Position numbers and translations under genes: made by a program. From Ascarosepion bandense (lineage: Eukaryota; Mollusca; Cephalopoda; Sepiida; Sepiidae), in assembly GCA_037127315.1 (NCBI GenBank), contig JBBBDQ010001923.1:78501-142500 (forward strand): a DNA stretch of 64,000 bases, in the 5' to 3' direction. Below are positions 46,895 through 56,496 of this stretch, piece after piece (the first letter of the stretch is position 1; each line of letters opens with the position of its first letter). Below the pieces are notes generated by a model. That model was not told the origin of the DNA, ran no database searches, and saw only the letters and a list, made by a program, of their open reading frames with translations.

Positions 46895-47760
46895 TAGCCA
46901 CCAAAAATACAAAATTTTACACAGTTATCAGTTCTTTGCCTCCAGATGTTAGATTCCAGCCCCATTTTAGAATCACAAAATTATATAAAACTTAAAGAAT
47001 CAGTTGTGACTGCCTATGAAAAGACCAAGCCAAAGCTCCTGAAGAAATTAATGAAGACTACTACATTAGCTGGTCATCCATCATTGTATTTACAGGGGAT
47101 GTCAACCATTGTTGAGCAGGATTGGGGCTAGTGAAGAAATAGTACAGCACAAATTTATTAGAGCACTTCCTTCACAAATAGCTCCTGTCATAACAGCATG
47201 CACAAAAATGCTTTTAACAGACCTACGTAGACTATATGACAATTTGATGCTACTAATTCAAGAGGCATCAATCCGCCAGACAACCGAGCCAAAATATAAT
47301 CAAAATAGTAACAGTACAATTTCCATATGATTGCATCCACTTTTTGCAAAACAAAACCAAAAGTTTGCAGATTTGTACTTTTCAGACACAGCTCATACAT
47401 GCAAACCATGGTGTATGTGGCTGCATAAAAAAAAAAACTAATAATGTATAAACTCTCATTCTTCGTCTCCTAGCCATAGTGACTCAGAAAACTAATGATG
47501 CAAACCACACTACCTTAGGTTCACTGTTATTAGCATTACCAGCTTGAATAGGAGTTACAAAAATAAATTTTATAATAGATGCAGGTGCAAGCATCTCCAT
47601 CTTGCTTCATTCAGCAGTTGCTTGTATATTTTTAGAGCTGAGACCAGTTCAACTTTCATATGCTAATGGTGTTCATATTACATGCTATGGTCAAACTAAT
47701 TTGGAAATATAATATTTTGGCTCATCCTGTCTACAGCCTTTTCCTTCAGGGAGTTAAAGT
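46895..47760 (+). mobile_element. Gypsy gag-protease fragment related to the 21-27 kb element
   Basis: Frames 46946-47131 and 47109-47330 read KLKESVVTAYEKTKPKLLKK, TTTLAGHPSLYLQGMSTI, ASEEIVQHKFIRALPSQIAP, paralleling the gag at 22342-22716. A Cys/His remnant (TCKPWCMW) lies near 47400 and a protease remnant (INFIIDAGASISIL, the usual DTGAS altered to DAGAS) near 47565-47605. It stops near 47710. It is sandwiched between two LINE copies of the same family. Confidence 0.75.
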
Positions 47761-47805
47761 GACATAAAAGACTGAGTACAGGGCTTATTTAAGAAAGGAT
47801 GTAAG

Positions 47806-47846
47806 ATGAATGGGATTCAAGAAGATAGAAGGTGAATCCCATTCAT
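47806..47846. repeat. Short inverted repeat (14-bp arms)
   Basis: ATGAATGGGATTCA at 47806-47819 and its exact complement TGAATCCCATTCAT at 47833-47846, separated by 13 bp. Confidence 0.8.
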
Positions 47847-47892
47847 ATTTCATCTAATGCACTTATTCCATTCATAACCTGATGGGGACCTT

Positions 47893-50800
47893 TTTTTTTA
47901 TAATCGTTTCACCCCAAGCAAGGCATTTCACTGTCACTATTGTGCAGGGGTTACATAGAGGGGAAAGTGGTGAGAAAGGATGGTTAGATATAGGAAATGT
48001 CAGAAGGAGGGTGATAGACAGGTAAGGATACCGAGAATGAGGGTTGGGTAGATGGTGAGAGTGTTGGGAGAATAGATGCAAGTTAGTGTGATAGGAGGTG
48101 TCCATTGACCTTACATTTAAACTCCTGGAGATTGTAGCTGTCGGGAAAGCAGACATGTGGAAGGGAATTCCAAAGTCGGGAAGTGCGAGAAAAGAAACTG
48201 TTGGAGTAGAAGTTGTGGTTGCATTTTATCGGTTTCACTGTAAAAGGGTGGGATCTAGTTGCTAATCTAGTTTCTCATGCAAATTCGTATCTAGGGGTCA
48301 GCAGTGATCTAAGTTCATCGGAGCAGAAGCCGTGAAAGTATTTATAGAAGAGACACAGGGAAGCCATGTCGTGCCGGTGAGAGAGAGACTGCAGGCAGTC
48401 TGCCAAGTTGGTATCGACCACATTACAGACCCTCCGCTGTATCTTGTCGAGAAGCCCGAGGAGAATAGCAGGAGCAGCCGACCAGATATGGCAGCAGTAT
48501 TCAATGCACGGGCGGATGGTAGATTTATATATGCACAAGATAGATTCAGATGGAAAAACCTACCGGGCCCTGCACAGAGAACCAACTTTCATAGCGGCGG
48601 ATTTGGCAATGGATTCGATATAGTCATTCCATTTGAGGTCCGACGAGAGTGTAAGGCCAAGGAGGCGTAGTGTTTTACTCTCTGGGAGGCAAGCCTGTTC
48701 CATGCTAATGGGAGGTAGATCCGATTGTCTATGGTGGTTAATTGATAGCAGCTTTGTTTTAGAAGCATTGAAATTTACGAGCCATTTCCTCCCCCAGTCC
48801 ACTACGGATCGGAGGTTCTTTTCAAGCTCAGCAGCGAGGTTCGCTTTGTCGCCCACACCGGGTTTATGATTGAGACGAGAGTAAATTGTGGTGTCATCGG
48901 CGTACATGCCTACTTGGGATATTATGGAATCAGGGAGATCATTAATGTAGATCAGAAAGAGCGTGGGACCTAGGATAGAGCCTTTGAGGGATGCCTACAT
49001 TCGTATGGTAGTTTTGGGAGGCATGTTCATTTAATACTACCTTCAATGTGCGGTTAGAGAGGAATGACTGGATGAGGTCAAACAAATGTCCAGTTATACC
49101 GTAGCTCCGCAGTTTGCATAAAGGGCCAGCATGCTAGACTGTCGAACGCTTTGGAGATATCTAAGGCAACGGTTTGGGCTTCGCCATTCTTGTCAAGAGC
49201 CTGGTATATGTACTTGGTCGTTAGCATATCAGCATTAGACCTGGTGAAACAAAAACTGAACTGTTTGTCCGAGAGAAGCCTGTGGGCCATGAGATGCTAA
49301 ATCAGCTCGGCATTGATAATGGCTTCGAAAACTTTGCCGAAGATGGGAAGGAGACTGATAAGACGGTAATTAGCGGGGTCTGAGGGTTCGCCAGCATTCT
49401 TAAATATAGGAACTACAGAGGAGGACTTCCAACAGGCAGGAAAGCAGGAAGCAGATAGGCAGAAGTTATAGAGTTTGGAGAAGACAGAGGAGAGATCTGG
49501 GGCACATTTCTTCAAGACTATGATTGGGATCACGACCCCACCGCTCGCTTTGTGAGGGTCAAGTTTTGAGATTATCTTAGAGAACAGCGAGGGTGTAATG
49601 TGGACGTTATTCAGTTGAGCCTTTGTTCTAGGTGGGAAGTCGGGTGTAGGTACTCCTGACGAGTCCAGTGTCGAATTGGTGGAGAATCTACGAGCAAAGC
49701 ATTCAGCCTTGTCCGCTGGGGAGGTGAGAACCTCAAATTCATTGATTAGTGTGGGTATTGAAGTCTTACTCTTGTTGAGCACGCTTTTGCAGAGTCGCCA
49801 GTAATCTTTGGCGCCGAACTTACAGGATGCTATACGTTGCTTCATTCTGGCAGCAAACACCATCTTAGCTTTGTTCAGTACTTTTTTACACTTATTATGA
49901 GCTGAGGCGAAAAGGTGCCTGTTTGACGAGTAGCTTCGATAGAGCCGGAAGAAATGGTTCTGGTGGGCAAAGGCAGCTGAGCAAGCGGGCAAGAACAAGG
50001 GAGACAAATTTGATTTTAGCTGGAATTTCCTGGCCGGGATGAAAGCATCGATGCCAGCCTTAACCCAAGAGGAGACCTCGGACGCACAGTCTTCAACAGG
50101 AAGACCGAAGACGTTGTTCCGGGGGACGTCACAGAGGAAGTCTCGGAACAAATCCCAGTCTGCTCTCTGGTAGCAGTAGGATATTCTGCTGGTCTGGTTT
50201 TCTTGGGTAGAGTAAGAGTAGACTGAGATGTTGATGGAAACTACGGCGTGGTCAGAGTTTCCAAGAGGGCAGAGCTGCCTGGCAATGCAAGAGTCTGGGA
50301 TGGAAGTGAAGCAGAGGTCTAGTAAAGAGTCCCTTCCGTTAGGATTATTAGAGAAACACGTGGGGAAGTCCACCACTTGCGTAAGAGCTTGGGTTATTGA
50401 AAAATTCATGATGTGGACCCCAGCAAGTTCGGTGACAGAGTTTTCAAACCACTTGGTGTGGTGGGAGTTAAAATCACCAAACACGAATATATGGGCAGAT
50501 GGATGAGAAGAAATGGCCTTGTTGATATTGATAGAGATGCTATCAAGTACCGAACAGTCAAAGGAGGAGGGGGAGCGGTAGAGGAAGAAGAGATAGCTAA
50601 CCGAACTTAGAAGTGAGAGACAGAAGCAACATGAAAGAATGATCCAGGGATTCAAGAGATGTAACCCTGGCTAGAGGGAGGTATTCGCTGACATAAACAC
50701 CAAGCCTATGCATATGGACATTGGAGCGCTTCCTGAAGAGGGGAAGGTAACCAGGAACGAAAAGCTCAGAGGAGGGGATAGAAGGGTCAAGGTTAGTCTC

Positions 50801-51310
50801 ACATATAGCTAAGGTATCGGGCGAGTTAGTTTGGAGGAATGATTCTACGCTGTTAAAGTTACTGCGGATACCTCGTATGTTTGTGAAGGAAACGCAGATA
50901 GGTTTGGGCATTTTATGACTAGCTGGTTTAGTCTTGCTATTTCGTTTGTTTGATTCCATAGTGGTTTAGTTGTGGAGAGAGAGAGAGAGGTCTAGAGTAG
51001 GGTTAGAGGGTCACTAATTGCAGCAGGTGAAGGATGGAGACTGGCGCTGCCTGCAGCATAATGTGGCCTTAGGGTTGCCCATCGGAGATTCATGCAGGGA
51101 CGCCCGTCCATGCGCGAAATGGCACTACAGGAACCCCGATATTATTCAACTGTTGATCAGAGCAGCCTCTCAAGACGCTACACAAGAGTTCGGGCTCCTA
51201 ATCACCAGTCGAAAGCAGCAACCAGGAAACTGCCAACCCAGTACCCTCAGAATGAAGAGACATTGCCACCATACTCACCAACTGCAAAGAGCTTCCAGCT
51301 GAACTGACAC
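47893..51310 (-). mobile_element. Jockey-type LINE, copy 2, best-preserved copy with 5' UTR
   Basis: Endonuclease: 50959-50597 (ICVSFTNIRGIRSNFNSVES, LAICETNLDPSIPS) and continuing in 50655-49297 (HIFVFGDFNSHHTKW, NSDHAVVSINIS). That frame also carries the linker and RT entry (MKQRIASCKFGAKDYWRLCK, NYRLISLLPIFGKVFEAIIN). Then DKQFSFCFTRSNADML and VALDISKAFDS (49290-49078), MYADDTTIYS with intact YADD and WGRKWLVNFNASKTKLLSIN (48907-48560), and a C-terminal part 48538-48275 ending at LTPRYEFA. Only a handful of frame changes. The sequence upstream of the ATG at 50959 to about 51310 is comparatively GC-rich and probably the 5' UTR. Tail GTGAAACGATTATAAAAAAAAA at 47893. Confidence 0.85.
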
Positions 51311-51950
51311 TAAGACCGAAAAAGAGAGAAGAACCGGTAATCCCTTCCTAATCTACTATCTACTCCAATTAAAAAAACACACAAAGAGAAGGACAGCTAA
51401 AATAACATGAAAAGTTTACTAAGTTTTACCTTAGTATAAGTCAAAACGAACCTTGAAAACCAAAACAATTTACACAATCTAGTCCACGTGTACTACAAGA
51501 GAGACTAGCAAAGTACTTAACTTAGTCACGGAAATAAGTAAGTAAATCAAAAATAAAAGACCAAAAGAATAAAGTAAAATAAAATAAGTTAACAGAGAAA
51601 TAGACCAAATTCAAGCGAACTTACCATGTGCAGAGAACAACTGAAAAAGTTGAGAAAATTTCGCAAAACATGCTACAAAAATGCAATTTAAACTTTTTTT
51701 TTTTTTCAGACATTTTAGGCAAGTTAATTGTCTGCTAACTAAGCTAGAATGCAGAGAAAGTGAGAGTGAGAGAAAGACAGAGGGGGGGGGAGAGATCACG
51801 AAGCAAGTGTCTAGTTCAGTTTTATTCATACCTTTTAAGAATTTTTTTTTTATGAAACACCATACATATTTAAATGATATTTTTATGTTGCAGATATTAA
51901 TTTAGATTCCAGTAAATTATTTTGGTAATAATATTTACTATTATAAAAAG
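51310..51950. other. Intronic sequence, nothing recognisable
   Basis: A-rich then T-rich sequence with a (GA)n-like purine stretch at 51755-51795. No supported feature. Confidence 0.4.
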
Positions 51951-51951
51951 T

Positions 51952-52778
51952 TGTCATGCAAATTTACCTCCCCTTATTGGAACTTTTAACTAACGATATA
52001 GAAATGAGGCTTCAGCCTCTTTTTCAAATGGACAGTGGCCACTTTGAAAATATGTATATAGTTAATAAAAGCACATGTGTTGTGATTACTAATTACAGCC
52101 AGGTCGCAATATATTACATGTTGTCAGAGGTAGAGTATCAGTGTTGATCTTTTACAACCACCGACACAAATGTCCTGGACAGACAACAAAAGAAAATTTC
52201 AAAACCTGGTTCCAGAAATTTGAATTAAACATTGAAGCTCAATAACATTAAATGTGCACCCTTCCTACATGTAGCCAATGAAAAGGCAATTGGAGTATAC
52301 AATGCATTGTAATTTACAGACACAGAAAAAGGTAACTACAATGCTTTGATTTGCAAGTTCTCAGAGTCTATTGAGGGTAAAAAAGACTTAGCCCACAAAT
52401 GATACATCTTCAACAACAGAAACCAGAAAGGAGAAACATTCCTGTCTTTATGAATAAACATCACCTCACAAGCTGAAAAATGTAGCTTTAACAATCAAAG
52501 GAGAACATGATACGTAACCACATAATATCACGTGTATGGGATGAAAGAAACAAGTAATAATTGAGAAACCTGGCAGACCCAAATCTGAATACAGCAATAA
52601 CACTGTAAAAATGATGAAATTAAAAAAAACTGCACACATGACAGAGAGGAGTTAACTGTACATCATAATATCTAGGCGAGGATATCTGCAGAAATAGAAT
52701 TTCTATAAAAAAGATAACAGAAATGACTGAGATAAAAAAGAGTATATTTGATGAGATAAAAATATATGCATGTGGTGG
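51952..52778 (+). mobile_element. Old gypsy element: possible 5' LTR and gag, interrupted at 52778
   Basis: 51952-52118 starts TGTCATGCAAATTTACC and ends ATATATTACA with a poly-A signal AATAAA near 52062. It could be a short LTR, followed by TGTTGTCAGAGGTAGAG as a primer-site-like segment. From 52190 broken frames give ENFKTWFQKFELNIEAQ, NYNALICKFSESIEGKKDLA and YIFNNRNQKGETFLSL, which follow the gag of K02A2.6-like gypsy elements. It breaks off at IYACGG, apparently in the zinc knuckle, where the minus-strand gypsy begins. Confidence 0.55.
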
Positions 52779-52973
52779 TGTTTTAACGTAACTGAAGACG
52801 GAACAAAACCTCTTTACTAGGCTTTACCGAACTAATTTCGCAACACAAGAGCATGCAGTAAACGCAAGAGCAGGTAAACAAAATGCCGAAGAAAGAAAAG
52901 AACTCAGCCTTTTTAAAGGAAAAGGAACGTGTGCAAAAGCACGTGCAATAGAAATTTTTACGAAAATATAACA
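52779..52973 (-). repeat. Probable 3' LTR of the minus-strand gypsy
   Basis: On the minus strand a polypurine tract AGTGGGGGGAGAT precedes TGTTATATTTTCG at 52973, and the segment ends CGTTAAAACA at 52779: 195 bp with TG...CA ends. Short for an LTR but within range. No partner copy is in the window, so the boundaries are inferred. Confidence 0.55.
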
Positions 52974-53026
52974 ATCTCCCCCCACTAGTAAGAGAGATTG
53001 CAAGGTGGGTGTATATATTATTTTAT

Positions 53027-54779
53027 TTATAAGTCCAGTCGCTGAACTGGTCTACGAATCCTGCTAGACCGCCGTGGGGGCAGTTCACTATTCAAAGGAC
53101 TGGCAGGTCTCTGGGAAGGCTGATTCTCTATTTCCTCCGCATTAAGTGTAGTGTCAACTGGACTTGTTTCAATCAAATGGGCCGGGTCTGCATTTGCAAG
53201 GTCGGGTCGAGTATTCTCAGCAGGACCCTGATGTTCATCAGAGCGTGGAAAGCGAGCTAAATGTCTTAGCGCCACTGAATCCTCCCGGCCGTCATCATGC
53301 CGTATTCTTGCATGAGTAGGGTTGGCCTCGAGGAGTTCCACCACCTCTACGATCGGGTCATACTTGCTTCTGTTGCCAAACCGTTTCAGCAGTTACCCTT
53401 CCAGGTTCGCAGAGCCAAACAGGTAAGGCAGTACCTGTAGAAGAGCGCCTTTCAAATTTGAACAAGCGTTCGTGGGGAGTCACATTTGTACTAGTGCATA
53501 GTAGGGAACGAATAGAATTTAAAACATCGAGCAGAACGTCCTGCCAAGCACTAAGGGGTAACCGTTTAGATTCCAAGGCCAATAATATTGAGTGCCAAAT
53601 AACGCCGTTGTAACGCTCGCACTGACCGTTGCCTCTTGGGTTGTATGCAGTGGTGTTACTGCACCCAACCCCAAGTCTCGTCAGGAAATTTCTGAACTCC
53701 TCGGACACGAACGACGTTCCTCTATCAGAATGGATGAAAGTGGGGAGTCCAAAAATAGAAAAAATATTCGTCAAGCACTTGATTGCGGTTTGCGAAGAAC
53801 AATCACGGCACGGGAATGCAAAGGGAAATCGACTGTACTCATCGACGATAGTAAATAGATAACGACATCCTTTCGATGATGCCGGGACAGGCCCTTTGAA
53901 GTCTACGGAGAGGCGCTGAAAGGGAGCAGTAGAGCGGATTAGCGTATTATTAGTAGGGATGGAAAATTGAGGTTTTATTTTTGCACAAGTTGTACACTCG
54001 GATGTCACGCGCCGAACTTCATCAATTGAGTATGGCATATTTTGTGATCGTATAAAGTGCCAAAAACGTTGAACCCCAGGGTGTATTAATGAACTGTGTA
54101 TGGTCCTTAGCTCCTCCAAGGAGGAAGCAGCAGCACCACACACTCTCGACAAAGCATCGGCAACGGTGTTTTCACTTCCGGGACGGTGTTTTATATCGTA
54201 CGAGAACGGGAGAAGCTCCATTTTCCACCGAATGATTTTATCATTTTTAATTTTTCCTCGGTTAGCTGGCTTATACATAAAAGATACGGCTTGCTGGTCT
54301 GTTATGATAGCAAAGTGCTTCCCAACAAGGAGGTCCCTCCATTTTCGGACACATTCAACTATCGCGTAAGCCTCTTTTTCAACTATGTGTAGTCGTATTT
54401 CAGATGGGTTTAATGATCGGGAAAAGAATGCTACAGGCCTATCAGCCTGTAAGAGAGTGCCTCCTATAGCTTTCTCTGAGGCATCGGTTTCAATAGTAAA
54501 TGGTAGTTCGTCGTCGATAACCTTTACAGATGATTCGGCAACGTCTTTCTTAAGTTTTTCGAAAGAATTCACAACTATAGGAGGCATGGGAAATTGTTTA
54601 TTTTCAACCAGGGGACGAATTTTGTGTGAATACTTAGGTATCCATTTCGCGTAGTAAGAAAACATACCAAGGCACCTCTTTAACGAATTTGAATCCGAAG
54701 GAGGAGGCATTTGCAAAAGAGGTTTCAAACGCTCGGGGTCAGGTTGAATAGTTCCGTCATAGATTTGGTATCCAAGCAA
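53027..54779 (-). pseudogene. Gypsy RNase H, integrase and C-terminal tail
   Basis: Frame 54779-53358: LLQMPPPSDSNSLKRCLGMF (connection), FTIETDASEKAIGGTLLQ (RNase H), ENTVADALSRVCG, then IHSSLIHPGVQRFWHFIRSQ and CTTCAKIKPQF (zinc-binding) and the integrase core LSVDFKGPVPASSKG, FIHSDRGTSFVSEEF, NPRGNGQCERYNG, giving Asp, Asp and Glu all present. A one-base insertion near 53390 ends this frame. The continuation 53344-53027 (VVELLEANPTHARIRHDDGR then PPRRSSRIRRPVQRLDL) is the usual gypsy C-terminal tail with an Arg-rich end. Confidence 0.86.
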
Positions 54780-56496
54780 ATTGATAGAACGAAGCGAAAA
54801 CTGATTTTTCTCGGTTTATTTCGAGGTTGTATGTTGAGGCAGCCTTTAAGAAACGTTCCAAGTTAGCGTCATGCTCCTCTTGAGTTTTACCACAAATAGT
54901 AATGTCATCAATGTAAGAAAAAGTTCCGGATAACTTATTTTCAGAAATAAAGGAATTCATAAATCGTTGAAAGGCAGAAACCCCATTAGTGACACCCATG
55001 GGTATTCGTTTGAATTGATACAAACGATTTCCAGCTTGAAAAGCCGTGTAAGGCCGATCTTCGGGACAAATTTCGATCTGGTAGTAAGCTTTAGACAAAT
55101 CAATCGTACTAAAAATATGATACTGGGCAATTCGGTTTACGAGATCCTCAATCCGAGGCAAAGGGTACGCGTCAAGTAGTGTGAAACGGTTAATGGTTTG
55201 GGAAAAATCAACCACCAATCGTTTCTTTCTATTAGGCGACGAAGTCACAACAATTTGAGCACGCCACGGTGAATAGCTGGTTTCAATGACATCGTCTTCA
55301 AGCAGTTGAAGAATTTCTTTTTCAATAAATCGGGCATCCTCCGCACGGTAGTTTCGGGATTTAGTAGCAATGGGTCTGCAATCAGGGGTCAGGTTTCGAA
55401 ACAATTTTACAGGGGCACAACTGATCCTGGTTAGCGCGCAGATTTTTAAAACTTCCTGAGATCCACCAAAAGAAATAGTAATACCCCGGTGTAGTTTCAA
55501 AAACGGCATTCCGAGTATAATGTCCATACAGGAGTCAGGAAGCACAGTAAGGTCAATCTCTTTATATTCGCAACCATTGAAGAAAACGTTCTCGGTGCAA
55601 TATTCAGACAGTTTAAGGGAAACGGCGGATGATGCCATAGAAATTACGGAGTTCCGTTTTAAAGTGGGCAGTCTCATTGTTTTGACAATACGGGCACTGA
55701 TAAAATTATCAGAACTGCCGGTGTCTATAAGGGCAGTTAACTTTTTCCCTTTTAACTCCACAGTTTCGGTGATAGGAGGGCAACTATCACCACCTTTAGC
55801 ACGGGCCCCTATGATAGCAGAAGAAGAACGTGAATGTGTCGGTAGAGTAGAACGGCAAACTTTAGAAAAATGCCCGAGTTTACCACAGCTTCGACATACC
55901 TTATTGCGGGCAGGGCAGAGGCGGCGGTCGTCCTTAAAGTGACGTCTCCCTCCACAGTTGTAACACTTGCCACGAACAGGAAGGGCAGCAGAGAACAGTA
56001 CAGAGTCACACTTCATTGGAGAATCAGTTAGAGCAGAATTTTTAGAAATACCAGTGGCCTCCTCGGCAGAATCGGTCAACACATTTTTAGTTCCAGTAAT
56101 AGAAGTAACGGCGGCTGCTCCAATCTGGGTGGCATACGATTCCGCGCGAAAGTGAGCTTGTTCTAAAGCCCTAGCACATTGAGTAGCTTCTGCAAGAGTT
56201 AGAGTGTCAGTTTCAAGGAGCCTAGCACGTATCAATGAGGACCGAAGACCACGAATAAATGCATCACGGACAGATTCATCCCTGTAAGTGGTGGCCGTTA
56301 CGTCTTTAAAGCAACAGTCAGCGGCAAGTCGATTCAAGGTCTGAAGGTATTGGTCGACAGACTCGCTTTCTTGTTGCAAACGCGTAGAAAGCAGATGTCT
56401 AGCATGAATAACACTTGGAGACTTGTCGTAGACACCTTTCAGTAAGTCAACAGCATGTTCAAAGCCAGAACAACCCTCGATAACGTCAGCAACAGT
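54757..56496 (-). pseudogene. Gypsy gag C-terminus, protease and reverse transcriptase
   Basis: The open frame extends above the Met at 56379 to about 56496. Gag end: ESVDQYLQTLNRLAADCCF and DAFIRGLRSSLIRARLLE, then two zinc knuckles, CYNCGGRRHFKDDRRLC and CRSCGKLGHFSKVC. Protease: KLTALIDTGSSDNFIS (intact DTGSS) and DIILGMPFLKLH. RT: LVVDFSQTINRFTLLDAYPL, STIDLSKAYYQIEICPEDR, KRIPMGVTNGVSAFQRFMN and FSYIDDITICGKTQ (YIDD intact). The frame is lost at about 54800, where a one-base change separates SVFAS from the continuation at 54779. Confidence 0.88.

Larger units (their letters stand above)
52779..56496 (-). mobile_element. Gypsy LTR element, minus strand, well preserved but 5'-truncated
   Basis: Read on the minus strand it runs from part-way into gag (56496) to a probable 3' LTR. 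The coding part has only two visible lesions, both frame changes near 54800 and 53390. Orientation is the same as the host gene. No second LTR, no 5' gag and no target duplication were found; the sequence beyond 56496 belongs to the older plus-strand gypsy, into which this element is nested. Confidence 0.82.

Noticed and set aside
53592..54654. Plus-strand open frames antisense to the gypsy pol
   Set aside because: They mirror well-conserved minus-strand integrase and RNase H sequence and have no motifs of their own.
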